Positions 27,014 to 36,837 are shown, counted from the first letter of the stretch. The stretch: DNA of 64,000 nucleotides from Lysobacteraceae bacterium (GCA_023657465.1 JAGTJX010000002.1:1-64000), one strand, 5' to 3'. Notes: generated from the letters alone by a model not told the origin. A program made the numbers and translations.

Positions 27014-28140
27014 GGTTTATTCTCCTTGAGTAAGTTTTTGAAGTCCTTCTGCTGTTCTAGCCAGGGGTTATTCCAGTTCAGTTTTTGAGTCATCAGACCA
27101 TAACATAACGTTTTCATGCCTGCGATGTCATTGATGTGGATAAACTCGGGAGCGGGTCCGTTTTCTCCAATATTGTGATAGTTGCCGAGAGGGACAGAAA
27201 TTCCAATTGCTGGCAGTCCGATGACAGTTGCTGCAGTTGCTTCACATGAGCCGCCGTCCATGATGCGGCGCTGATGCTTATCGGGGAGTAGTTTTTTGGC
27301 TAGTCCGGTGAGTAGCTGGGTGAATCCAGGGTGAAAAACAGTCGATCGATCGCCTAATCTCACGACGGGTCCTTTGCCAATCTCAGCTCCTGGAAGTGTT
27401 TTTGAGGTTTCAAGACTGACTACAGCGATCGGAGTTTTCACGGGCTTTGTAAAATATTCATCGAGATGACCAAGGGTGCCAATGAATCCTACTTCCTCTG
27501 CTCGGGTGAGTAGGCCTGCAAAAAGAGCGCGCGCTGGGGATTTGGCTTTCCAAAGTTTCAGCGCAGTTTCGAGAATGGAGTAAACTCCGATGAGATCATC
27601 GGCAGCTTTCGTGTAAATCAACTCATCCTCTTGCCAAGCAGGAGATTGAAAACCAAATCCACCGAAGAGCTCTTCTGCGTTCATATCGCTCACATCAGAG
27701 TCACATTCGATGAGAGCGCTCTTGATCGATTTGCCATGTGAATGAAGAGTGGCTGATGTGACTTTGCCCTCATGAGTTTCATGCAAGTGAAGGCTAGAGA
27801 TCCAGACCTTTGAGCCTTCGAGATTCGCTGTTGGATTACCGCCTAGCCATTTTGTCTCAAGGACGTTTTTGGATATCCATTTTACTCCGTGAAACCCCGG
27901 GTGATCGAGATGAGCGATGAAGATACGAAGGGGTTGATTAGCTTTTTTAGCGAGTCTCTTTTTGTATTCAGAACTTGATTTGAATCCGATCACAATATTT
28001 CCGGTTTGATCTTGGAAGTAGGGAATTTTGTTTTGAGTGAGAATTCCTCTGACCCAATCCAGAACATAAAGTTCACGAAACGGAGCCATGGGAATGCTTA
28101 AGAGTTGTGAGAGTTGCTCGTCCATCAAATGTTTCATCAG
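26995..28140 (-). CDS. M42-like metallopeptidase
   Basis: About 381 residues from the ATG at 28140; an earlier TTG at 28152 is possible. Metal-site motifs of the M20/M42 clan are visible: IAHLDHPGFHG (first His/Asp), KAADDLIGVYSILE (bridging Asp), TRAEEVGFIGTLG (catalytic and metal Glu), VVSLETSK and PLGNYHNIGENG (last His). M42 enzymes are cytoplasmic aminopeptidases forming large dodecamers; an endoglucanase annotation for such proteins is historical. There is no signal peptide. The gene overlaps gapA by 19 bp and heads the glycolytic group, but a functional link is not evident. Confidence 0.8.
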   Translation of the reverse strand: MMKHLMDEQLSQLLSIPMAPFRELYVLDWVRGILTQNKIPYFQDQTGNIVIGFKSSSEYKKRLAKKANQPLRIFIAHLDHPGFHGVKWISKNVLETKWLGGNPTANLEGSKVWISSLHLHETHEGKVTSATLHSHGKSIKSALIECDSDVSDMNAEELFGGFGFQSPAWQEDELIYTKAADDLIGVYSILETALKLWKAKSPARALFAGLLTRAEEVGFIGTLGHLDEYFTKPVKTPIAVVSLETSKTLPGAEIGKGPVVRLGDRSTVFHPGFTQLLTGLAKKLLPDKHQRRIMDGGSCEATAATVIGLPAIGISVPLGNYHNIGENGPAPEFIHINDIAGMKTLCYGLMTQKLNWNNPWLEQQKDFKNLLKENKPWLKSK

Positions 28141-28205
28141 TGTGAACCACAATATCAGAGAAATACGGGTTGTGTAGACCCCACTTTCATGGTGAAATTT
28201 AGCCT

Positions 28206-29534
28206 ATGAAATCCTATCTAATCCCAGCTCTTTTTGCGCTATTTTTCATAACCATTTGCAACGGCGCAGCAGATGAAGTGACGAACCGCGAATTGGCGAG
28301 AACCTATGCTAACTTTTATTTAAGACAGAAAGATTTCAAACAAGCACAGTCTTCACTCGCATCTCACTTAGAGAGTGATCCTGCAGATACCGAAGCTTGG
28401 AATCTCATGGGACTAGCCGCGATGGAGATTCCTGATTTGAGCGGAGCCAAGCAAGCGTTCTATCGTGCGTCTCAAGATGAGAAGTCAGACTCACGCGGTA
28501 TCTATCTTTATCACTTTGCGGATGCGCTCAATCGTGCGGGTGATGTAGTGAAGGCACGTGATGCGCTGAAGATCGCTGCTCAGTATTCGCAAGTGAAGGA
28601 CAGTGCTCATCGTGCACTTGAACTCATGAAAGAGAAACAGCCTCTTCCGGAGTTGTTTTTATCTGAGAATGCGCGCTGGAATAAGTCTGTAGCAGTATCG
28701 GTTGGATACGATACCAACGTCATGATGGCTCCGAATACAACGCTCGCCAACTTAACTGCGAGTGATATCGCGAGTCCAAATGCGATGGTCATGGGTAAAA
28801 TTGGATTTGTGAAGCCTAAGTTTACTCGCGAAATCGAAGCATCACTTTTGGGTGCATTCCAATATCAGACGAATCCAGCGGCCTATCAGTTTACAAGTAT
28901 TTATGGAGCGCTCAGCGGAGAGTATAGAGAGAACGGCGATGAGTTTTCAAACTTCTATTGGGGAATTCCAGTGAAGGCCGATGCAGCGCTTTTAAATACA
29001 TCTGGTTTTCAGGTTTTCAATTGGAACGCAAGTTTCAATCCAAGGTTTGGACATCGTATGGATGCTTTATCTAGGATTGAGCTTGAGCCTTTTGCGGCTT
29101 ACAGATGGTTTCTACTTGCTTCAGGATCAGATACTGCCAACGACAGAACGGGTTTTGCATTCGGTGCAGCTGCAACTTATCGCTCGTTCTTAGGTGCTTG
29201 GGAGTATGCAGTTGGAGTGAAGTTTGATCGTCAGTTTGCTCGTGGCGGAAACTTCTCTTCATACAGTTATATGATTCCGATCTCGTTTGTATCTCCTACG
29301 GTGTTCTGGAGTTCGAAGCTTGCGATCAAGAGTGATGTTGGTGTGATTGATTACCCTCTCGCTTCTTACACGAGGAGGGATTTTGTGATCAATCCCCAGG
29401 TAGCACTCTTTAGAAAGTTTGGCCAAAAGTGGACAGGCACGTTTACAGTCGGATCGCTCATTAATAGTTCATCTCTCTCTAGCGCGGATTACAGAAAGTT
29501 TTATGCCTCAGCGATGGCAGGGATGGATTTCTAG
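28206..29534 (+). CDS. TPR-plus-beta-barrel outer-membrane protein (Slam-like architecture)
   Basis: 442 residues. Signal peptide ending CNGAA. Residues about 25-145 form three TPR-like repeats (ARTYANFYLRQKDFKQAQSS; PADTEAWNLMGLAAMEIPDL). From about 155 a beta-barrel begins with VAVSVGYDTNVMMAP and ends in MAGMDF with a terminal Phe. TPR plus a 14-strand-type barrel is the layout of surface lipoprotein assembly modulators (Slam/DUF560) and of some polysaccharide exporters such as PgaA. The GYDTNV opening strand is common in those families. The next two genes encode a FecR-domain protein and a lipoprotein, possible partner and client. The SD is weak and the gene diverges from the M42-like gene. 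Confidence 0.7.
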   Translation: MKSYLIPALFALFFITICNGAADEVTNRELARTYANFYLRQKDFKQAQSSLASHLESDPADTEAWNLMGLAAMEIPDLSGAKQAFYRASQDEKSDSRGIYLYHFADALNRAGDVVKARDALKIAAQYSQVKDSAHRALELMKEKQPLPELFLSENARWNKSVAVSVGYDTNVMMAPNTTLANLTASDIASPNAMVMGKIGFVKPKFTREIEASLLGAFQYQTNPAAYQFTSIYGALSGEYRENGDEFSNFYWGIPVKADAALLNTSGFQVFNWNASFNPRFGHRMDALSRIELEPFAAYRWFLLASGSDTANDRTGFAFGAAATYRSFLGAWEYAVGVKFDRQFARGGNFSSYSYMIPISFVSPTVFWSSKLAIKSDVGVIDYPLASYTRRDFVINPQVALFRKFGQKWTGTFTVGSLINSSSLSSADYRKFYASAMAGMDF

Positions 29535-29610
29535 GATGGTCACAAGTGAAACGTGATTTTGTAGAGTTAGGTTGTTTTTGAGAAAATGAAAGTAAGGGTG
29601 GATATAGCTT

Positions 29611-30453
29611 ATGAATAAAATATTAATTTTAATTACTATTATTCTGATCTCAGGAGAAGCAAGCGCTGCGGATTCCGGAATTGTTGGTCAGCTAGCCAAT
29701 GTGCAGGGGATAGTAAAAGTAGACGATGTACTTGCGAAGGACGGCATCTATCTCAAGAAGGGTTCTGTGATCACAACTGAAGAAGGTAGAGCTTCTGTGA
29801 TGCTAGGCCAAGAGACAGTGATGCACCTCGATCGCAACGCAATCCTAAAAGTAGATGACTACGCCGCTGGTAAGAAGGGCGAGTCAGGCAATCTCAATCT
29901 TCAACAAGGCAATACTCGTACACTCTTGAAGAACTTGGGTAATGGTGTCGTTCGTAAGAGTTTATTCATTCGTACTAAGGCAGCAGTCATGGGTGTGAGG
30001 GGAACGGAAGTTTATGTTTCTGCTCCGATCGATAAGCCACCTACATTCTCCGTCGTGAGAGGTGAGGCGTTCATTCAGATGATGCCAGGACCTGGCGCTC
30101 CTGCGAATGCTCCGATTGGTGGACCGGGCAAGGAATTCATTCTCAAAGGTGGACAATCAGTCGTGATTCCTGAAGTGAAAGCAGGAGTCGCTCAAGGTAG
30201 CGACTCAGGCAAAACTCCTGTTGTAGAGAACAAGGACGCAGAAAAATTGGCCGATCAAGCTCAAGAAGTCGCACCACCGCCTCAAAAAGTTGAAACCAAA
30301 AAGCAGATGGATCGATTCATTGCGAGTAGTGATCCCTTCCGATTCAATCCGAATGTGATTCCAGGCTCTGGAGTGGGCTTTCCTTTTGATCCGCTACTCA
30401 ATGGTGGGAAGATTCCAGTAACAGTAACTTTTGGCGGCGGTACTAGGTACTAA
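29611..30453 (+). CDS. Secreted FecR-domain protein
   Basis: 280 residues. Signal peptide ends SGEASAAD. Residues about 28-175 are a FecR domain: VQGIVKVDD, LKKGSVITTEEGRASVMLG, LDRNAILKVDDY and the signature TKAAVMGVRGTEVYV. A Pro/Lys/Gln-rich linker follows (about 190-235), then a Gly/Pro-rich end (GSGVGFPFDP, FGGGTRY). Unlike FecR sigma regulators it has no cytoplasmic or membrane part and no sigma factor nearby; it is a free periplasmic or extracellular FecR module, as found beside TPR/barrel genes in spirochaetes and delta-proteobacteria. SD GGGTGG. It lies 76 bp after the TPR-barrel gene. Confidence 0.8.
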   Translation: MNKILILITIILISGEASAADSGIVGQLANVQGIVKVDDVLAKDGIYLKKGSVITTEEGRASVMLGQETVMHLDRNAILKVDDYAAGKKGESGNLNLQQGNTRTLLKNLGNGVVRKSLFIRTKAAVMGVRGTEVYVSAPIDKPPTFSVVRGEAFIQMMPGPGAPANAPIGGPGKEFILKGGQSVVIPEVKAGVAQGSDSGKTPVVENKDAEKLADQAQEVAPPPQKVETKKQMDRFIASSDPFRFNPNVIPGSGVGFPFDPLLNGGKIPVTVTFGGGTRY

Positions 30454-30476
30454 TTGATTTTTTGGAGATGAAGGTT

Positions 30477-31871
30477 ATGAAAAATATTTTAAGCACTTTA
30501 GTTCTAGTGGTATTCCTTTTTGTACTAGGTTGTGGTCCAGGTGATGAGCGTCGCGTTCCTGTGAGCTTGAAGTTTTCCGGCTTTGATAACGCTGTTTTAA
30601 CAGATGGCAACACATGCAAGCTGAGATCAGATATTCATGACGGGTCAGAAATTGGGGTTCTCTATTTAGTCGCTCATTATCCAGATGCCACCCAAGACTA
30701 TTTCTTACTCAATGACGTTTATTTCGATCAAATCAATTTTGATGGATCCTTCAGGCCGTCGGTAATTGATTTCTCAAGAGTTCAAAGGAGCTTCGATGTG
30801 AAACCAAGATTGGGAGTAAGATTTAGTATAAACGGTGTCATCTATAGACATAAAAACTGGAATGGTTCAGGTGACAGTGGTGGGTCTAATGGATGGAACT
30901 TTGCCCAAGTTACTCCAGGCCATAGTTATCTAGCTTGTAGTCGTGCAGCGGCAAATTCTTCAGTATTGGGTTATACTGATGCATCATCATTTCCTATAGT
31001 AGTTGTGGGACTATCCGATCCTGTGGATGTCACACAGAAGAATCAGTCTGTGACTATTTCTAACATTGAATTTTTTAGAACACATATAGATTCTGTTGCA
31101 GGTAATGCACTCAATCTCGATGATAACGCTATCTGCGGTGGTAAATATTGTGGTGATGTGGTGAGAGGTTTTGATGGTAAAGTTGAGTATAACGGATCGA
31201 ATGATTGGGCTGTTTCAACGAGAACGCCACGCGCGCTTGCTGCTAATACAAACTTTGCAAAAGTGAGAGTAAGGGTCAATACTGCATCATTAGTAAAACC
31301 CGCTCCTATCCAATTTGCCTTTGTGGATGAAACAGCCCCAGGCGCTCCTGCATACAGTAATCAAGGTTGGTTGCCATTCCCTTGTGGATTTAAAGACAAA
31401 GGGACACTTCCTATCGACGGAGCGGGAAATCAACTCTTTAATGATGGTGCGATTTGTAGAGGTCATCATTTTTATGCTGGGAATATTTTTAAAAGTGCTG
31501 GTGACTCTAAAGTTTTTGAAATATGGCCTCTTTTCCCAAATCGTAAGTATAGATTAGTTGTCGCTACCTACATTGATCAGGCATCAACTGGCACACTAGC
31601 AAACAGACCAGCTGTTTATGATGAGGTAGTTTTAAATGACAGTACGATTTTTAATACTGGATTTAGTAAAAAATCCTGTATTGCATGCTCATTGGATGTC
31701 AATACTGGTTCTGCTACAAATGGAGTTGGAAGGTTTGGAGTTGTTTTTTCTCCAAATAATCCATGCACAACAGTAAGTAACACTTTTCCAGCTCCAACAG
31801 GCTCTCAGTGCCGTGCTCCAACGGCATCTGATTATCAAACAGTGAACTGCTATGTTGAAGCATGTCCATAG
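30477..31871 (+). CDS. Cysteine-rich lipoprotein of unknown function
   Basis: 464 residues from ATG 30477, 9 nt after GGAG; an upstream TTG/ATG (30462/30468) is less likely. Signal-peptidase-II site FVLGC at residues 15-19. The mature protein has many cysteines in close pairs (AICGGKYCGD, KSCIACSLD, VNCYVEACP), suggesting disulfides, and is rich in Asn, Gly and aromatic residues, like beta-sandwich surface proteins. No family recognised. It follows the FecR gene by 23 bp and is followed by polX at 13 bp. Its place behind a Slam-like gene makes a surface-displayed client a reasonable guess. Confidence 0.65.
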   Translation: MKNILSTLVLVVFLFVLGCGPGDERRVPVSLKFSGFDNAVLTDGNTCKLRSDIHDGSEIGVLYLVAHYPDATQDYFLLNDVYFDQINFDGSFRPSVIDFSRVQRSFDVKPRLGVRFSINGVIYRHKNWNGSGDSGGSNGWNFAQVTPGHSYLACSRAAANSSVLGYTDASSFPIVVVGLSDPVDVTQKNQSVTISNIEFFRTHIDSVAGNALNLDDNAICGGKYCGDVVRGFDGKVEYNGSNDWAVSTRTPRALAANTNFAKVRVRVNTASLVKPAPIQFAFVDETAPGAPAYSNQGWLPFPCGFKDKGTLPIDGAGNQLFNDGAICRGHHFYAGNIFKSAGDSKVFEIWPLFPNRKYRLVVATYIDQASTGTLANRPAVYDEVVLNDSTIFNTGFSKKSCIACSLDVNTGSATNGVGRFGVVFSPNNPCTTVSNTFPAPTGSQCRAPTASDYQTVNCYVEACP

Positions 31872-31883
31872 TTGCGTGATGAA

Positions 31884-33452
31884 ATGCTAACCTCCGATCG
31901 TTGCATTGAACTTCTTGAAGAACTAGAGAGACTCTTACGCCTCAATGAAGAGAACGTGTTCAAAGTGCGCGCGTTTGAAAAAGCTCAGCAGTCACTCTCT
32001 GGAATGACAGCTTTAGAAGAGCGCGCCCGCGCAGGCAATCTCACTGAGATCCCTGGAATTGGCAAAGGCATCGCAGAAGTGCTCACAGAGTTCTTGCTCA
32101 AGGACAAGTGCTCTCTCAGAGATGAGTTGCTTGCCAAGCTTCCACCAGGACTGCTCGATCTCACACGTATCCCAGGCTTAGGTCCTAAGAAAGCTAAGAC
32201 CATCATTGAAGAGCTAGGCATTCACTCAGTAGGCGAGCTCGAGTATGCGTGTAGAGAGAATAGACTCGCAACTCTAAAAGGTTTTGGAGAGAAAGCCCAA
32301 GCTCAAACACTCGCACACATTGAAGCGATGAAGGCACGTGAGAAAAAGGCTCTTTTCTCAGATACCGAGACTTGGGTAGTGATGCTGCTCTCAGATCTCA
32401 AAGATTCATTTGACATCGAGCTTACTGGTCAGATGCGGAGAAAGTCAGAGATCATCGACTCCATTGAGTTCGTGGCTATTGGATCAAAAACGGATCGCTC
32501 CAAAATCGAAAAGAAAATCGAGAACTTTCTAAAAGATCGTCCCACAGAACTTCCTATTACGGTTCATATGACGGAGAAAACCCAGTTTGCAAAATCACTT
32601 CTAGAAACTACAGCTACTCCCGAGTGGCTAAAGATTTCTGTGAAGCATCCTGAGAGTGAGGCGCTCGACCCCGATCTCATGGAGAGCTTAGGAGTGTTTG
32701 ATAAAGGGTTTAAAGTTTCTCAGCTTCTCACACACGATTCTATCCAAGGTGTGTTTCATAATCACACGACCCGCTCGGATGGAAGAGCTACCGCTGAGCA
32801 GATGATTCGTGAGACGATCAAGCTTGGATACAAGTACATTGGACTCTCTGATCACTCACAATCTGCATTCTACGCTCAGGGGTTGAAGGTTGATGCACTC
32901 AAAGAACAGAAGAAAGAAATCGAAAAACTCCGTAACCAATTCCCTGAGATCACGATTTTCTGGGGAGTAGAAAGCGATATTCTCCAAGACGGCTCACTCG
33001 ACTATCCAGATTCAGTACTGAAGGAGTTTGATTTTGTCGTGGGTTCAGTACACTCGCGCTTCAAGATGGACCGCGAGGTCATGACAAAGCGAATTCTAGC
33101 TGCAATTGAGAACCCTTACTGCTCGATGATTGGTCACCTCACTGGGAGAATCCTCCTTGCTCGCGAGGGGTACCAGATCGATTACGAGAAAATATTCAAG
33201 GCTGCAGGTCGAGAAGGAACTGCAATCGAGATCAATGCGAATCCTCAGAGGCTCGATGTGGATTGGAGGCATGGGGATCTGCTTCGTGAATACAAAGTCA
33301 TGACCTGTATCAATCCCGATGCTCACGATACTTCAGGGCTATCGGATACTCGTTTCGGGATTACGGTAGCGAGGAAAGCACTCTTGCCAATGGACCTTGT
33401 GCTCAATACACGCTCTGCAAATGAAGCTGTATCCTGGCTTAGATCAAAATAG
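31884..33452 (+). CDS. PolX-family protein: degenerate polymerase core, intact PHP domain
   Basis: 522 residues from ATG 31884. Residues 1-155 are the PolX 8-kDa and fingers region with three helix-hairpin-helix motifs (IPGIGKGIAEVL, IPGLGPKKAKTI, LKGFGEKAQAQT). The palm motif GSxRRxxExxxDID appears as GQMRRKSEIIDSIE: the two catalytic Asp become Ser193 and Glu195, so polymerase activity is unlikely. The PHP phosphoesterase domain (about 285-522) keeps its metal ligands: HNHTTRSDG, GLSDHS, GVESDIL, GSVHSR, IGHLTGR and INPDAH. Bacterial PolX acts in base-excision repair with 3'-5' exonuclease and AP-site processing from the PHP domain. This version is probably a nuclease that keeps DNA-binding HhH motifs. 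Confidence 0.85.
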   Translation: MLTSDRCIELLEELERLLRLNEENVFKVRAFEKAQQSLSGMTALEERARAGNLTEIPGIGKGIAEVLTEFLLKDKCSLRDELLAKLPPGLLDLTRIPGLGPKKAKTIIEELGIHSVGELEYACRENRLATLKGFGEKAQAQTLAHIEAMKAREKKALFSDTETWVVMLLSDLKDSFDIELTGQMRRKSEIIDSIEFVAIGSKTDRSKIEKKIENFLKDRPTELPITVHMTEKTQFAKSLLETTATPEWLKISVKHPESEALDPDLMESLGVFDKGFKVSQLLTHDSIQGVFHNHTTRSDGRATAEQMIRETIKLGYKYIGLSDHSQSAFYAQGLKVDALKEQKKEIEKLRNQFPEITIFWGVESDILQDGSLDYPDSVLKEFDFVVGSVHSRFKMDREVMTKRILAAIENPYCSMIGHLTGRILLAREGYQIDYEKIFKAAGREGTAIEINANPQRLDVDWRHGDLLREYKVMTCINPDAHDTSGLSDTRFGITVARKALLPMDLVLNTRSANEAVSWLRSK

Positions 33453-33530
33453 TCAATCAATTGACGGTCTGGCGAATGGCTATCTACTTTTCTCGAAAGA
33501 AATAGTTATAAAAACACGAAAAGGTATTGG

Positions 33531-35891
33531 ATGAAAAAAGCTCCAATACCAGACAACGAAAAAGAGCGGCTTGATGCTCTCAAGCGCTTTAATGTCTTAG
33601 ACACAGCAGATGAAGCGGAGTTTGATGAGATCACAAAGCTTGCAGCTACAATTTGTGAAACTAAAATTTCATTAGTGAGTTTGATCGACACGAATAGACA
33701 GTGGTTTAAATCAAAATTTGGATTAAAAGCGCAAGAAACACCAAGAGATGTTTCGTATTGCGGGCACGCGATAATGGGATGCGAAGTGTTTGAAGTTTCT
33801 GACTCAAAGCTTGATCCTAGCTTTTGTGACAATCCTCTTTATACGGGTGAGCCTCATGTTTGCTTTTATGCTGGAGCCCCACTCATTACCGAGGACGGCT
33901 TTCGAATAGGTACATTGTGTGTCATTGATCCAAAACCAAAAAAATTGAATGAAAATCAAATAAAAGCTTTAAAATCATTAGCAAAACAAGTCGTTTATTT
34001 GCTTGAGTTAAAAGTAAAGAAACAACACTTAGGTAATGTAATAGATCAATTAAAGAAAGCACAAGAGTTGTCTAATATCGGGAGTTGGGAATTTAACCTT
34101 GTTACTCATGAGCAGACGTGGTCTAGCGAAAATTATAAAATTTTTGAAATCAAAGAGCCACAAAGAAAAGATGTTTTGCATCAACTCTACAGAGAAAGAA
34201 TTTTGCCTGAAGATTTAAAAACACTAGATTTTTATATTCAAAGAGCGATGACTACAGGTGAAGGGTTTGAAATCAAGCATAAAGTTATTTTTGATAATGG
34301 CAAACGTATAAAATACGTTCATGGAGTTGGCAAAGCAACTTTTGATAAAAACGGAAAACCAATTTTGCTTTCAGGAACATGTAGGGATTGTACTCGCGAA
34401 GTAGAAAATGAAAGTAATTATCAAACTCTTCTCCAAACGATGAGTGAAGGTTTGGTTGTACAAAATTCTAAAGGTGAAATAGTGCAGTTTAATGAAGCTG
34501 CGATGCAGATTCTAGAACTTTCAAAAGATGAACTTCTAGGGAAAAATTCAAAAGATCCAAGATGGAGAGCAGTTAAATCAGATGGATCGCCATTTCCTGG
34601 AGAGCAACATCCTGCAATGGTAGCACTTCAAACTGGAAAATCTCAAGTAGCTGTTAGAATGGGTTTGAAGTTTGATTTACAAAAAATCAAATGGATTCAA
34701 ATCAATTCCTTACCGTTTGAAAGAAATAATGAAAAATTTGTTTTGTCTACGTTTAGTGACATCACACTCATGGTGCAGGCGAGCGAAGAAAATCAATTTG
34801 TATTAAATACTTTGGGAATCGGAATATGGAAGTTCAATCCAGTCAGTCAAAAGCTCGTTTGGGATAAATTAATGTATAATCTTTATGAAGTTAATGAAGA
34901 TGAGTTCAATGGTCATTACAACGCTTGGGAGGCGACTCTTTCTCCTGAAGCAAAAACAAAAGCAACAGAAGACTTACGGTTAGCTCTTTCTGGAGAAAAA
35001 GTTTTCGACACGACTTTTGAAATCAAAATTCGATCCGGAAAAAATAAATACATCGGTGGTAAGGGAAAAGTTATTCGAAATGAAAATAACGAAGCTATCA
35101 TGATGTACGGAATAAACTGGGATAAGAGCAAAGAAGTATTGCTACTTCAAGAGCTTGAAGTTCAACGTGCAAAAGCGATACATAGTTCAAAGTTGGCCTC
35201 TCTGGGGGAAGTGTCTGGAGGAATAGCGCACGAAATTAATAATCCATTGACCATTATTTTAGGATCAGCAGAACATTTGCTCACTCTATTTAAATCAAAA
35301 AGTAAAATCCCAAATGATAAACTTGAAAAACAGCTCAAAGTTATCTTAAAGAATACTCAAAGAGCTGCAAGCATTGTTAAAAGTCTCAAATCACTTTCGA
35401 GAAATAGTAATCTAGATTCATTTAAACCTGAGTCTTTAAAGGTAGTTATAGAAGAAGTGACGGAGTTGTTTTCAGAGAAGTTAAGGCACCAATCTACAGT
35501 TTTTAAAGTTGATATTAAAGTTCAGTCCGATGTGATGATGATTCATTCACAATTAGGTCAGATATTGATGAATGTTCTCAATAATGCATTTGATGCAGTC
35601 TCTTCACTAAAAACAGAACAGTGGATTCGTTTGGAAGCTGTTGAGTTAGATTCTAAAATAAAAATATCAGTGTCTGATAGCGGGCGTGGAATTAATGTAG
35701 AAAACAGAGCTAAGCTCATGCAGCCTTTTTTCACTACTAAACCTGTAGGTAAGGGTACCGGATTAGGTCTTAGTATTTCGAGACAAATAGCTGAAAATCA
35801 TGGTGGGACACTTTATCTCGAAGAATCAAAGCCTTATACTTGTTTTGTTTTGGAATTACCTCTGGCTTTAAAGTCAGTGAAAAGCGCTTAG
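33531..35891 (+). CDS. GAF-PAS sensor histidine kinase
   Basis: 786 residues, no membrane segments, so a cytoplasmic sensor. An N-terminal GAF domain (about 20-160; SYCGHAI, FYAGAPLITEDGFRIGTLCV) is followed by about three PAS units (to about 540; LQTMSEGLVVQNSKGEIVQF is the clearest) and a HisKA/HATPase pair. The phospho-acceptor is His567 in GGIAHEINNPLTII; N-box NVLNNAFDAV, DSGRGI and GKGTGLGLSIS form the ATP site. No response regulator is adjacent, so it is an orphan kinase with unknown partner. The gene is more AT-rich than polX before it and has its own SD (AAAGG); TTGACG at 33461 may be part of a promoter. Confidence 0.92.
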   Translation: MKKAPIPDNEKERLDALKRFNVLDTADEAEFDEITKLAATICETKISLVSLIDTNRQWFKSKFGLKAQETPRDVSYCGHAIMGCEVFEVSDSKLDPSFCDNPLYTGEPHVCFYAGAPLITEDGFRIGTLCVIDPKPKKLNENQIKALKSLAKQVVYLLELKVKKQHLGNVIDQLKKAQELSNIGSWEFNLVTHEQTWSSENYKIFEIKEPQRKDVLHQLYRERILPEDLKTLDFYIQRAMTTGEGFEIKHKVIFDNGKRIKYVHGVGKATFDKNGKPILLSGTCRDCTREVENESNYQTLLQTMSEGLVVQNSKGEIVQFNEAAMQILELSKDELLGKNSKDPRWRAVKSDGSPFPGEQHPAMVALQTGKSQVAVRMGLKFDLQKIKWIQINSLPFERNNEKFVLSTFSDITLMVQASEENQFVLNTLGIGIWKFNPVSQKLVWDKLMYNLYEVNEDEFNGHYNAWEATLSPEAKTKATEDLRLALSGEKVFDTTFEIKIRSGKNKYIGGKGKVIRNENNEAIMMYGINWDKSKEVLLLQELEVQRAKAIHSSKLASLGEVSGGIAHEINNPLTIILGSAEHLLTLFKSKSKIPNDKLEKQLKVILKNTQRAASIVKSLKSLSRNSNLDSFKPESLKVVIEEVTELFSEKLRHQSTVFKVDIKVQSDVMMIHSQLGQILMNVLNNAFDAVSSLKTEQWIRLEAVELDSKIKISVSDSGRGINVENRAKLMQPFFTTKPVGKGTGLGLSISRQIAENHGGTLYLEESKPYTCFVLELPLALKSVKSA

Positions 35892-35898
35892 GATTAAT

Positions 35899-36837
35899 CT
35901 AAAATTCTTTTGGTACTGGCGCTTCAATCAGAATCTCAGTCCCATAAATGGGATGAATAAAAACTAACTTCCACGCATGGAGCATCAGCCTTCCTGCTTT
36001 TCTGCCGTAGAGATCATCGCCGACAATGGGAAGTCCAGCACCGAAGAGGTGCACTCTGATCTGGTGAGTGCGACCCGTTTTCGGTTGGCATAAGAACTTC
36101 ACGCCATTTTTAGTCTCGCTTACGATTTCAAAAAATGTCTCGGCAACATCGCCTCCCGAACGGACAGACCCATATTTCTGTCGTTTGTCTCTGCCTGACT
36201 TTGGAAGTTTACCTAAGAAGTTTTTAATTTTGAACTTACCGTCACGCGATCCCTCAGTGAGTTTCTGTACAGCAAGAGGATTGGGTTCGCATACGGCGAC
36301 GTAAGTTTTCTGAATTTTGTGAGAAGTGAAGAGTTCCGCTACTCCGAGATTGAGTTCTTTCTTCTTCGTCATGAGAACAACGCCTGAAGTATCACGATCT
36401 AAACGGTGATGTAGCCCAAGATAAGCATTTGGGCCATCGCGTTCTTTTAAGAATGCATAGATCAGTTTGTAGAGATTCGCACGCGCCTCATCGATCGTGG
36501 GTTGAGTAGGAAGCCCAAAGGGTTTATTGATTGCAATGAGACCTTCGTCTTCAAACAGAATCCAAGAGCTATCAAAAATCCATTCGTCCCTAGGATCAGC
36601 GAGTGTTCCGAAAAGCTTGTCTTCGTCGATTGCGACTTTGATCTCTGCGTTCTCGAAGATGGGCTTAGATGCGATTCGCACACGAGCACCATTGAGATAG
36701 ACTGCGCCTGCGACGATGAGTGCTCGAGAGCGTGACTTGGATACTGTGGTTTTCAGTGCAACGGAGAGTTGTTCTGCAAGGAATTCATCGAGTCTCGGTT
36801 TTGAGGAGACCTCGCACCGGAATCGATAAGTTTTCAC
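35899..36837 (-). CDS. RluA-family pseudouridine synthase
   Basis: 312 residues. N-terminal S4 RNA-binding segment (RLDEFLAEQLSVAL, LIVAGAVYLNGARVRI) and catalytic domain with the Asp motif LHHRLDRDTSGVVLM. KTYVAV, CQPKTGRTHQIRVHLFGAGL and GDDLYG are further family motifs. It isomerises uridine to pseudouridine in rRNA or tRNA. The target (RluA, RluC or RluD type) cannot be fixed by eye; S4 presence argues against RluA itself. The start overlaps the SDR gene's stop by 4 bp, and the gene ends an operon with thrS, the HD protein and the SDR. Confidence 0.93.
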   Translation of the reverse strand: MKTYRFRCEVSSKPRLDEFLAEQLSVALKTTVSKSRSRALIVAGAVYLNGARVRIASKPIFENAEIKVAIDEDKLFGTLADPRDEWIFDSSWILFEDEGLIAINKPFGLPTQPTIDEARANLYKLIYAFLKERDGPNAYLGLHHRLDRDTSGVVLMTKKKELNLGVAELFTSHKIQKTYVAVCEPNPLAVQKLTEGSRDGKFKIKNFLGKLPKSGRDKRQKYGSVRSGGDVAETFFEIVSETKNGVKFLCQPKTGRTHQIRVHLFGAGLPIVGDDLYGRKAGRLMLHAWKLVFIHPIYGTEILIEAPVPKEF

